Source of the DNA: Datisca glomerata
Lineage: Eukaryota; Streptophyta; Magnoliopsida; Cucurbitales; Datiscaceae
Direction of reading: 5' to 3'
Assembly (NCBI GenBank): GCA_003255025.1
Contig: QANY01000163.1
Coordinates: forward strand, 284,501-348,500
DNA length: 64,000 nucleotides
Shown here: in pieces, positions 12,276 through 23,285 of the stretch
How the letters are laid out: each line of letters begins with the position of its first letter
How positions within the stretch are numbered: position 1 is the stretch's first letter
The notes under the pieces: model-generated
The model's input: only the letters and a program-made list of their open reading frames with translations
Told to the model about the DNA's origin: nothing
The model's database searches: none
Position numbers and translations under genes: made by a program

Positions 12276-12442
12276 ATTCGATCCAGTCAGTTTAGATAAC
12301 ACAATAACTCACACTTAGCACGTTTGTCAACGTTTTACATGAGTCAACGGTCATAACGTAATCTCTACTCAACGGACCTTACCAATACGCGACTGGGGTG
12401 ACGTCCCACTAAGTGTTCATTGATTATTTTCTGGACTTACTG
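12276..12442 (-). repeat. Inverted fragment of the viral leader before copy 2
   Basis: These bases repeat 10965-11135 closely and in the same (-) orientation: GTCAGTTTAGATAACA, GTCAACGTTTTACATG and GACGTCCCACTAAGT all recur. Copy 2's leader continues on the + strand right after it (ATCTACAGTGCTTAGCC), at the viral position where this piece should join. This looks like an inversion of the first part of copy 2's own leader. Confidence 0.7.
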
Positions 12443-12580
12443 TATCTACAGTGCTTAGCCCCCTCACTTGATGGATGCGTGTTGGTTAACTGGAAGTTGG
12501 TATCAAAGCCATGAATAGTTTTGGTTATAGTAGTTGTTATATTTTTTTTAAAATTATGCATACATGGTCACCACACACAC
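12443..12580 (+). promoter_or_regulatory. Pararetroviral leader and primer site, copy 2
   Basis: CCCCCTCACTTGATGGATGCG is followed by TTGGTATCAAAGCCATG, the tRNA-Met primer site with one change from TGGTATCAGAGC, and then the conserved AATAGTTTTGGTTATAG. The ORF1 ATG follows at 12581. Confidence 0.7.
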
Positions 12581-15455
12581 ATGTCTGAACTCAGCTTTGC
12601 ATATGTGACATCTGTAGCTAATACTGTAGCCTCCACTTCTGAGGTAATCAGACTTATTGCATATCAAGATGTAAAAGAAGCTTTGGATAAATGACCCAAA
12701 GTAAAACCTGAAACAATATATAAAATTGGAACATTTGATTTTACTAGCCGAAAAATAATTAAAACTTTTAAATATGCTATTCCATTACAGCATAATGATG
12801 ATGTCATTTATCTGTTACATATTCATGATTTATATCCGTTCATGCAAAAATATAAATATGTGCGTATAGGCCTAATGCAAATTGCATTAAAACCTTTGAC
12901 ACTGTTAGGCAAGAACACCAGCATACAGTGCACCCTTAGAGATTTAGACATAAAGAGTCTAGGCATAGAGATTTACCACATCAGAAGAAATCACACACCA
13001 GTCATATGAAAATCAAGGCCATCTGCTATAAGTATGGCGTACCAGGACATTTTGCCAACAAATGTCGATCTAAATTCAAGAAGAAACTTCATGAATTATC
13101 TCACAATGAAGAGACTCAACAGAAAATCCTAAACTACCTCTCTAAAAACAGTCCTATAGTTCAGATGATGACGTTGCATATGTTTTTGCATTTGAGTTTG
13201 ACTCTTCTACCACCTCTGAACAGCCAGACCAGCCTTGTTGCAGGTCTAAGACCTGCAACGCCATAACTGAAACCAACTATTGGAAGACAATAGTTGAAAT
13301 GAATGGTTTATATTTCAATGGACCAGTTCTAAACGTTTTAACCGATGCCCAACGATATCTTCTTGCTACAACTGACCAAATTACTGATCCAGAGATAAAG
13401 TTAAAATTCCTAGAGACCTGTTACAAGAAATATTCCACTCATGAGATCAGACCCATAGAAAACTATAGTATGAAAGAACTGTTAAACCATATTCAACATA
13501 ACTATATACCTCAAAAATATGTTACCATTTCTGAAAAGGAAATGGAGATTAATATAATTAAGTCTGAAATTCAGCAGCTAAAGACTGCTAATCAAATCCT
13601 TTGCCAGGATCAAAATCTGCTAAAATAGTCTACAACTATTTTCTCAGCAGACCTGCCTTCACCAGATCAACCAAGTCAAAGTCAAAGACAACCTTTGACT
13701 TCACCAGATCATCCTTCCTCGAGTCAACCTTTGACTTCATCAGATCAACCTTGTCAGATCTGATCAGATCAGACAAAGGAAAATAATTCGTCTTTATTTC
13801 TTCTCAACCAAGTAACCTTCCAGAAATGGTATACGAAGATTACCTTAATAATCAAACCTGATTTCATCATTACTAACGTCATTGTCTTAGTTGATACTGG
13901 TGCAGATATGAACTGCATCCATGAAGGTTTAATCTCTCTTAAATACTTTCATAAAACCACTCAATCCCTCACAATTGCAAGTGGGAATTTCATGAGAATT
14001 CAGTATAAGATACCAGAAGCGCTTATCTGCAAACAAGGTGTTTGCACAACTGCCTCATTTGTGCTCATTAAGAATGTCATGAATCATCTTAGGCAATCCG
14101 TTTCTGAATCCTATTATGCTTATTACTAGAATTGATACTTCAGGTATCCATAGTGTTATTAATAATTTGAAAATTACCTTTGAATTCATAACAAAACCGT
14201 ACACCAAAGAAGTTGATATCATCAGACATCTGATTGATAATAAAACTAATCGCTTAAACCTACTACAGAAAGAAATTCACTTTTTGACTCTAGATTCAAG
14301 AAAATAAAGGTCATCTGCTATAAGTGTGGCGTACCAAGACACTTTGCCAACAAATATCGATTTTGATTCAAGAAGAAACTTCATGAATTATCTCTCGATG
14401 AAGAGACTAAATCATATCTTATCACTACCATATCATCCATACTTTAATGAAAAAAATCTTCCTACCAAAGCAAGACCTAGTAAAATGAAAAAGGAATATT
14501 TAGAACTCTGCAAACTGAAATTGAATTTCTGTTACAGAAAAAATTAATTAGACCCAGTAAATCTCCTTGGAGTCGTACTGGTTTCTATGTGAATAAAAAT
14601 GTTGAAATTGAACGAGGATCACCTAGGTTAGTGATCAATTATAAATCACTAAATGATTCCTTGCAATGGATTATATATCCAATACCGAATAAAAAGGATC
14701 TGCTAGATAGACTTTATGATTATGTAATCTTCTCAAAATTTGATCTGAAATCAGGATTTTGGCGAATCCAAATAGCTGAACTAGACAGGTACAAAACTAC
14801 TTTTACTATACCTTTTGGCCATTATGAATGGAATGTTTTACCATTTGGTGTGAAAAATGATCAATCTGAATTTCAGCATATCATGAATGATATCTTTAAT
14901 GCATACACTGCATTCATTATCTGTTACATTGCTGATGTCTTAATCTTTTCGCCATCTATAGATCATCATTTTAAACATATGAATATTTTCAAGAATGTTA
15001 TTAATAGAAATGGCTTAGTCTTATCTGCCAGTAAAATGAAATTATTCCATAATTAGAAACAAATGCTTCTAATCTAGGCTATGGAGGTATTCTAAAACAG
15101 TTAAATCTCCATAATCAGAAAGAAGAATTATTAAGATTCACATATTATACTTGGAAAGGACTAGCTAAAAACTATCCGACTATTAAACTGGAATGTTTAG
15201 CAATAACGAATTGTGTACTGAAATTTCAAGATGATTTACTAAATCAACATTTTTTTATCTGTATTGACTGCCTTGTAGCAAAATAGATTTTGAAAAAAAG
15301 ATGTTCAAAATCTTGCATCTAAACAAAGATTTTCATCTTGGCAGAGTATCTTATCTATTTTTGACTTTGATATTGAGTATATTAAAGATGAACATAATTC
15401 TTTTCCTGATTTTCTTACCCATGAATATTTGCAGGGACAAAAATCAAATGAGTAA
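12581..15455 (+). pseudogene. Pararetroviral ORF1, copy 2 (internally deleted)
   Basis: Starts at ATG 12581. At ~12942 the movement-protein region jumps straight to the finger region, removing about 1.95 kb relative to copy 1. The finger reads CYKYGVPGHFANKC (second Cys lost). The coat tail (13299-13628) and protease (VDTGAD near 13893, then decayed) follow. At ~14300 a second partial finger (CYKCGVPRHFANKY, last Cys lost) is inserted before the RT. The RT N-terminus is present here (14440-14600) but frameshifted. The RT core 14589-15056 carries YIAD at 14925-14936. About 300 bp between RT and RNase H are missing at 15056. RNase H has a TAG at 15284. The frame ends at 15455. Confidence 0.82.
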
Positions 15456-16604
15456 TCGAGGACGAGGCCGTAGCTCTCGTGGGCACGATGGAGGCAGAAC
15501 TAATATGCAACAACCGAGTGATGGCATATTCTGGCCAACTGAGTTTCCAAGTGTACAAGAGGCTACTCGAAAGAGTACAAAATAAGTCCTATTGACACCA
15601 GAACAATACATACCCAACAGTATGTATGAGGAAACAATCCTCATCATTGAATCCGATGATGAAAAATGGATGAAAGATCCATAGGAGATAAAAAATTGTT
15701 ATCTCTCCACCCAACAGTATCCAACCCAATTTTAACACTATATGTATATCTATGAAGCCATGGTAGTTCAATCTGGTTGCATGGAAATTCGCCATACTTT
15801 ACATGATTCAAACGGAAATACCAGCCCTATTACAAAATAAGTCACTAATCTGCAACAACCGAGTGATGGCATATTCTGACCAACTGAGTTTTCAAGTGTA
15901 TAAGAGGCTAGTCGAAAGAATACAAAATAAGTTCTATTGACACCAGAACAATACCTACCCAATAGTATATATGAGGAAACAATCCTCATCATTGAATCCG
16001 ATGATGAAAAATGGATGAAAGATCCATAGGAGATAAAAAAATGTTATCTCTCCACCCAACAATATCCAACCCGATTTTAACACCATAGGTATATCTATGA
16101 AGTCATGGTAGTTCAATCTGGTTGCATGAAAATTCGCCATACTTTACATGATTCAAACGAAAATACCAGCCCTATTACATTCAGTAAGGCTGTAATCCGT
16201 AATTTTATCTCTATCAATCAACGGGGTCTTCATCCCTATACCACCAAAACTTTGGAGATTCATAAAAAAATCGTAAAATACAGTTATTGAGATTATATGG
16301 AATCCTTCAACAATACATTTTATTATCAAAATACGATACATAACCATACATGGTTTATATGTATATGTCCAGAAGTACTGAAAACAAAACTTCCAAATTG
16401 GTTCCTCCAATAGTGGGATAAATTTAGCATTACTTTTGAGACTTTACCCGAACAAATTCAAACAGAATTTAGAGAACGAAATTCTTAGTATTCCCTTCTT
16501 AATAAAAAACATTACCGTATCCAAATCTTTAAATCATTTTATTATCCGATTTAATATCCCTGTGGATATGGATATGGGATTTAAAATGTGATTATTAGGT
16601 CCTT
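15448..16604 (+). pseudogene. Pararetroviral ORF2, copy 2 (broken, with internal duplication)
   Basis: ATG at 15448 overlaps the ORF1 stop (15453-15455), as in copy 1. The Arg/Gly-rich head is followed by FWPTEFPSVQEATRK and a TAA at 15583. Downstream coding-like sequence continues in several frames to about 16490, interrupted by stops and by a 344-bp tandem duplication. At ~16604 it meets inverted coat-tail sequence of copy 3. Function unknown. Confidence 0.7.
15500..16179 (+). repeat. 344-bp tandem duplication within ORF2
   Basis: Unit 1 is 15500-15834 and unit 2 is 15844-16179. Both run from CTAATNTGCAACAACCGAG to CCAGCCCTATTACA with scattered substitutions. The junction AAATAAGTCA (15835-15843) recurs within each unit just after the FPSVQEA codons, which points to slippage or template switching at a short match. 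Confidence 0.85.
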
Positions 16605-17066
16605 AACAGATTTCTAAGAATTTTAACTTCATCTCTGGATCAGTAATTTGGTCAGCTGTAGCAAGAAGAGATCGCTGGGTATCGGTTAAAATGTTTAAAC
16701 TTGGTCCATTAAGATCTAAACCATTCATCTCAACTATTGCCTTCCAATAATTGGTTTCAGTTATGGCGTTGCAGGTCTTAGAGCTGCAACAAGGCTGGTC
16801 TGGTTGTTTAGAGGTGGTAGAAGAGGCAGACTCAGATGCAGAAATATGTGCAACGTCATCATCTGAACTATTAGTAGAACTGTTTTCAGAGAGGCAGTTC
16901 AGGATTTTCTATTAAGTCTCTTCATCAAGAGCTAACTCATGAAGTTTCTTTTTGAATTTAGATCGGCATTTGTTGGCAAAGTGTCCTGGTAAGCCACACT
17001 TATAGCAGATAGCTTTGACTTTCAAATGACTAGTGTGAGATTTATTCTGAGGGGGAAGATCTCTGT
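16605..17066 (-). pseudogene. Pararetroviral ORF1, copy 3, finger and coat-tail part left of the hAT insertion
   Basis: The minus strand carries the CCHC finger (CYKCGLPGHFANKC, 17007-16966), the only copy here with all four ligands. An acidic Ser-rich stretch and the coat C-terminal segment follow (GLDLNGPS, TDTQRSLLATADQ), ending at ~16605 where it abuts copy 2's ORF2. A TAA shortly after the finger (in GAGACTTAATAG) breaks the frame. This segment continues from 20591 across the hAT element. Confidence 0.8.
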
Positions 17067-17940
17067 GTCTAGACCATAGTTAGTTAATACGCGTATTTTT
17101 GGCGTTTATTACGCGTATTTTTAGGTTTTCCATTTTTTTGGCCGTTTCTGTTTTTCACTCAAAGATACGGAATAATATGTATTTTTTGGCTTCAATCGTA
17201 TAATACACGTTTAATACGGATTTCGTATTAAACACATGACTAAAATGGGCAAAATCCCCATTTTTCGTGTTTTTTAGGACTCATGCTTCTTGCTTCCATT
17301 CTAGCGATTTCCATCCTCTCTCGGTCTCTCTCTTCTCCATTATTGATTCTCGATTGTTGAAGCCTCTCTCTTCTGTTCTTCACGATTTCTATCCTCTCTT
17401 TGGTCTGGTAAGTTCTTCACGATCTCTAGTCTCTTCAGAATTAAGATTCAGAAAACCCTGATCCCCAAATTGCTTCATCTCTGATCTCTGGTCTGTTCTC
17501 TTCTTTGATTTTAAGCTCTAATTCTTAGTGAATCGTGATTCTCCATTGTTGAAGCCTCACTCTTTGGTCTGGTAAGTTCTTCTGTTCTTCGTGATTCTCC
17601 ATTGTTGAAGCCTCGCTCTCTGAATCTATGATCTCTGGTCTGTTCTGTTTATAGGTAATTTATTCCTTCTTCTCCTTTATCTGTAATTATATATGTCTGA
17701 TTCTCCATTGTTGAAGCGCAAACTTTTTTTCCATTCTTTGGATTGTAGAAATTATAATTTAGTCTCTGATGTATAACATCTTATAGTCTTGGTCTTGGAT
17801 ATAATTAGTCATAGTAATTTCTTCTTGCAAGTAAGACCGCCCTAACTGATTCTATTTTTTCATGAAGGTTTTAAGATGATAGGTAAATTCCGTTCTGGTT
17901 GGGCTTCTCTGAATTGAATTTGATTGTAGAAAATTAAACT

Positions 17941-18060
17941 GAATTGGACTTGTGCTGTTAATTCTGAACTTCTCTGAACTGAATTGGACTTGTGCTGTTA
18001 ATTCAGAAGTTCTCTGAACTGAATTGGACTTGTGCTGTTAATTCATATTTTCTGAATTTA
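17941..18060 (+). repeat. Three exact-length 40-bp tandem repeats in the hAT 5' region
   Basis: Units start at 17941, 17981 and 18021, each beginning GAATTGGACTTGTGCTGTTA, with differences only near the unit ends. A second repeated word, GATTCTCCATTGTTGAAGC, occurs at about 17540, 17590 and 17700, with a degenerate version near 17345. The repeats lie between the left end and the transposase start, so they could be regulatory or leader sequence. Confidence 0.85.
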
Positions 18061-18136
18061 GTTTTTGTTAATTCAAATTATGTCATGTTTATAGATTTTA
18101 TTGATTCTATTTTAGATTTTCTGAATTTTGATTATC

Positions 18137-20229
18137 ATGGTGAGGAAAAAAGTTGAGTTTTGGGATTACGCTGAACAGTCAAATAATCGTTTCAAGTGCA
18201 AGTTTTGTGAGAGAGATTTTGCTGAAAGGATTTCTAGAGTAAAGTCTTATTTATCTGGATTTAGTGGTCGTGATATTGATATATGTAGTAAAGTACCGGA
18301 GGAGGTTCAAGCTGAAGCGTATTTTTTGATTAGAGATTCAAGTTCTAGTTCTAGTCAGAAAAGAAAAAATGATTCGGTGAAAGTAATGAAGGATCGAACA
18401 TTTGCTCTTTGGGTATATCTAATCATACTCAAATCACAATCCCAGAATTCTCTGCTAAGAAAGAGAAGAGCAATGTTGACAAAAAAATTGCTCAGTTTTT
18501 TATCATGAACAACATAACATTTAATATTATTCAGTCCAAGTCATGTCTTGACATGAGTAAAACTTTAGGTGATTTTAGTTGTGGTTATACTGTACCTAGT
18601 TATTCAACGCTTCATACTAAGTTAGTACCTGAGGCAAGAACAGATGTTGAGACTTATGTTGCATGTGTAAAACAATCATGGACTAGTACATGTTGTACTA
18701 TTATGTCAGATTCTTGGGCAGACATAAGAAGGCGGTCATGGGTTAATGTTATCGCTAGCTCACCGTTAGGTGCTATTTTTTTTGAAATCATTTGAATGTT
18801 CACAGGAGAGATTAACTGGTGAGTATCTTTATAACATTCTTTCTCCCATCATCAATGAAATTGGCGTTGAACGTGTTGTGCAAATAGTTATTGATAATGC
18901 CTCAAATTATGAGTCTGCTAGTTGCATGCTGATGGGAAAATATCCTCGATTATACTGGACTAAATGTGCAGCTCATGGTATTAATTTGTTATCGAAAGAT
19001 CATTATAATAAAATTGAATGGGTGAAAAGTGTGATTGATGATGCGAAACAATAGTAGATTACATATATAAGCATCATATGGTATTGCAATTGATGAGGAA
19101 ATATACATATGACATGGAGTTAAATTTTCGTGTAAGACTAAATTTGCTTCAAACTTTTTGATGCTTCAATCAATAATTGATCGTGAAAATAATTTGAGAA
19201 TTTTGGTTGCTTCTTCTGAATGGAGGGGTTTGAATTTTACTAAGACTGCACATGCTAAATTAGTGACTTCAATAATTCAGAATGAGTCTTTCTGGGTAGA
19301 TGTGAAAGATTATGTGAATGTTGTTGAGCCTCTGGTGAGAGTTCTTTGATTAGTAGATGATGAGGGATCTATAGCGGGATATTTATATGATGCTATAGAG
19401 AGGGCACGAGAAGCGCTTAATCAATATTGTGTAAAAGATCCATCTCGTTATTCTCTTATGATAAAAATATTTAAGCAGAGAAGAGAGAAGAACATTCTCC
19501 ATAAGGTACATGCTACTGCTGCACTTCTTAATCCAGCTTATATGGTTAGTGAGAAGTACAAAGAAGAAAATATTGATATTAGAGAATGGGTCGAATATTT
19601 TGTTCAACAGTTGAGTTCCTTAGATGAGAGAGATCAGCTGGTAACTGAACTAGTTAAATATCGTTTAACGTTTCCGCCCTTGTTCAATTGTACAGCCACT
19701 GCTATGATAAACACTAGTCATCATCGTAAGTGTTTCTTCGTTTTGAATTAGATTTTCATATGTTTTATGTTGATTTCATTCCTAATGTAAATAGTTGTAT
19801 TTATAGGTATTTGGTGGTAGCTTAATGGTTCAATATTCCCTGTATTGCAAAAGATTGCAATTATAATTTTGAGTCAACCATGTAGCTCGTCAGCTTGTGA
19901 AAGAAATTGGAGTGCATGGGAAGCAGCCCAAACGAAAAAAAGAAATAGATTGGCACCGACAATGTTGGATGATTTGGTGTACGTGGGAATGAACTCTTTG
20001 ATGATGACAATGTATAAGGATCGTGAAGTGTTGGATATGAAGCCTATTGATCTTTCTAAGATCAATCCATTTGCTGAAGAAGGATTTGAAGAAGAATAAG
20101 AATGTTTTTTATTGAAGAAGAACCATTTGCTTTCGATGACATGAGCTTGTGCAACTGGTCTGAGCTATTTCGTACTCTAAACGAATCTTATTTTGATGAA
20201 ACTTTATCACCCGACGATCCCATTATTTG
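18137..20229 (+). pseudogene. hAT transposase with BED finger, DUF659 and hATC regions (broken)
   Basis: ATG 18137 opens MVRKKVEFWDYAEQ, then CKFCERDF, a BED-type zinc finger. A frameshift near 18412 leads to the DUF659-like core (TVPSYSTLHTKLVPEARTD, then MSDSWADIRRRSW). A second shift lies at ~18780 in a T-run, a stop at 19054, and another at 19349. The Asp-containing IDNASNYESA and the CAAHGINL motif (18890-18985) are present. The C-terminal dimerisation (hATC) region is at 19845-20099 (SSACERNWS). A further 43-codon acidic open stretch runs to a TGA at 20229 in another frame and may be the original tail. It encodes no working transposase. Confidence 0.85.
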
Positions 20230-20598
20230 ATAGTTTTTATGGATTGAATATTTTGGATTAATGACTATATTTTGGTTGAATAGAATACTATTAATTGATC
20301 AATATAGTTTGGTTTATGAGTTTTTTTAAGAAATTTGTAGAATGATATTTTTTATCGTATTCATAATATATTGTTATATTAATATTTATTTATAAATTTT
20401 AAAGCCGTATTTTTAGTACTGGATTTTTGAAAAGAAAATGTATAATACTCGTTTAAAACCCGTATCCGAATTTTTACGTATCACGTATTATTGACCGAAT
20501 TTTAGCCGAATGTTTGATCGTTAAATTCCTGAATTATACATACCGAATAATACTCCATATTTTTTGCCGCCCCCGAATTAACTAACTATGGTCTAGAC

Positions 20599-23285
20599 TC
20601 TTCATGTCTGAATTTCATTTTAGAAATGTATTTTTTGTACGGTTTATAAGGTTTAGAAGAAGTCCTATGAGGTTTGGAAGAAGAAGGATACTGTAATTTA
20701 GTATCATAGGCAAATTGATTACAGAATTCACCTAGTTCTTTTCTATCGTCAAGATTTTGATTTTTCATCATATGCTGTAATTTCATATCATTACATAGTC
20801 CTAGTCCCTCTTCTATGACTAGGGCAATGAGATGTCCATAGGTATATTAATCATATGGAATATCTATTTGATCATGCTTCTCTAAGTTTTCTTCTAACTC
20901 TTTCAGCAAATAGACTAGGGAGACCATCAATAAACTTTACCTTCCAATGTTCACTGTTTGCATCTCCTCTCTACATGACTTTCATAAGAAAGACATTCTT
21001 ATACCATCTGAAGTGGGTGAGAGAGGGGCATCTCAGATTTTGGAGCATATCTCAGATTTTGGAGTAGTTCCCTATGCATATCAGAATTTACTATTCATGA
21101 TCCAAGAAAATGATGAATAATAGATTGGGCCAGAGTGTAGCAGGTATGGGTACCAGTGATCGGGTCAATATTGATTTTAATAGAATTTAAAATTTCTTGG
21201 CATTGACTTTTTGTGAGACAGTTGTCCCACCAGCCTTTGAGTGTTCCTGTGAAACCATTGACCAGGAACCTGCAGATCTGGTGATCTGTATTATCATTAT
21301 GTTTACACACAGAAGAATACATGATCATTTAATGGATGGTCACGAAGACGTGATTTTTAGTTTTTCCATCTATGTTCTATTCATAGATGGTTTTGCCATG
21401 ATAGGATTTCTAGGAATGAAGGAAGTCATCTTCATATAAGAGATCCTGAGGAGTAGGTCTGAGATAATAATACATACTGGTTCCAGTTAATGCCATGCGA
21501 GTAGTAGGCCTTTTAGAGTAAGAAGAAGAAAGTTTATTGATGGAGTCATCAAAGTTCTACTAGATATCTAAAATTTGAGATAAAAAATTTTCTTCGGATT
21601 CTTCAAGATTAGGTGAATCATCCTGATTCATCGTGTTCAGTTGTTTTGAGGAAGTTTCAGGTGTGGAGCTCTTATCAGATGTGGAGATCTTCAGATTTTT
21701 TATCTTTCCCATAATGGTCTCCATAAAGTCTTCCTCCTTCTTACTAGATTTTAATTTGAAAATTTGAATATCCAGAGGAGACTTGAGAGTTACAGGTTCA
21801 ATAGTCGGTTTCTGTTTTTATGGTGGAGGAGTTTTAGTCTATGTCTCCTGAATTATAGAAACTCGATCTTCTATCCTAGTTAACTGTGTTCCTACAGTTT
21901 GAAGGAAGATGTTGGTGTATTTATTTTGTTTAGTTAAGGGTAGAATATCTTTAACCTTGACAGGGTCCTGTTGATTAGCCTTATCTGGTACCTCAGTATA
22001 GGGGTTAATGACTAACAGTTTTTGATTTCCTAGCCCTCGAGCAAGATCTAAGGATAAGGGTGGTGGATGTATAGATTGATAGGTTCTACCACTAGTTATA
22101 ATCCCCGTTTTCTGTATGTTCGACATAACTTGTAACTATTGGTCATATTTTATTTTGACTCTTAAAGTTAGCTGGTAATACCATTCAGGGAAAGACTGAC
22201 GGCACTGATCTTGTTCTAACTGGAAGTATTACAATTTTTTAAGATCTAAAAGCTGTTGAGGATTATGGTTGGCAAAATACCAATATCTAAAATCCTGATA
22301 CTTTGGCTGCATAAAATCCTGGTGAAGACTGTGTTAAAACACTATTTGGTATGAAATCCATTAAATAGTGAATTGCATGTCACTGGTGGTTGGGCTTTTT
22401 GACCTTCTGTTAATGGTGATTCATAAACACCATGTGGGATCTGATTGTCGCTGATGTGAATTCTTCTAATCTGATCTTCTGGGAGAAAAGAATAGTCATA
22501 TTCTTCTGATCCTATAGGGTCAGCTATGGATGATCTAGAGGATTATACTATTTTCACCTTGTAGGGGGAATATTACGGCTGTTGAGACTAAAAGTGCTTT
22601 TAGTCAAACGTGGTTTCTGAAAGCGAAGATAGACATTACCTCCTTGGGTTTATAATGACATCTTCTATGGATTGTCTTATGATAGGTCTGGCAGGTACGA
22701 CCTGAGGGATTTACCAAGTGTCAGGAAAGGTGATCTCAGACCAGGGAATCATGCGAGGAACAACAACTTGGCTCTTGAACAGATTAGTATCAATAAGGAA
22801 TGTTTGTCCTTGCTCACTTTGTTTTCTCGTGTAAGGAGTTATGGTTGTCAAAACCTTAAGATGTATCCTGAATAGGATAGCAAAAGGAGCAGATCCTGAA
22901 AGATAATCATAGCAATGGGATTGAACTCTCAATTCAAGAACTTTGGCTAGATTGCTGTGAGACAGCGCAATACTTAAATTTAGATAAATATTAAAATAGA
23001 CTGGTCCATGAGATAGACTAGTCTCTATGGCTCCCATAAGGGGTGCTTTCCAGTTCAGACACCTACCATCTCTAAGGGTGCACTGTATACTGGTGTTCTG
23101 GCCTAACAGTGTCAAAGGTTTTAATGCAATTTGCACTAGGCCTATATACACATATTTATATTTTTGCATGAACGAATATAAATCATGAATATGCAACAGA
23201 TAAATGACATCAATATTATACTGTAATGGAAGAGCATATTCAAAAGTTTTAATTATTTTTCGGCTAGTAAAATCAAATGTTCCTG
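20599..23285 (-). pseudogene. Pararetroviral ORF1, copy 3: movement and coat region right of the hAT insertion
   Basis: Read from 23285 leftward: the movement-protein region, including KWTI-equivalent lead-in and a long open stretch 23196-22711 (AIETSLSHGPVYFNIY, LELRVQSHCYDYLSGSAPFA, MIPWSEITFPDTW), the MP-CP linker (22126-21839 open), and coat-like sequence down to ITTHTCYTLAQSIIHHFL-type motifs (21328-21095) and GLCNDMKLQH equivalents (20786-20586). It keeps about 500 bp of linker that copy 1 lacks, so it is the fullest MP-CP copy in the window. Several frameshifts and stops separate these pieces. Confidence 0.8.

Larger units (their letters stand above)
17075..20590 (+). mobile_element. 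hAT transposon inserted in the viral array, 3516 bp
   Basis: Flanked by perfect 8-bp duplications GTCTAGAC (17067-17074 and 20591-20598). Terminal inverted repeats are CATAGTTAGTTAAT on the left and its complement ending ATTAACTAACTATG on the right (14 bp). Subterminal regions carry repeated ACGCGTATTTTT, CGTATTA and ACGTATT words in both orientations, typical of hAT transposase binding regions. Removing the element restores a continuous viral sequence colinear with copy 1 at about 8240. It carries a decayed transposase gene. Confidence 0.93.
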
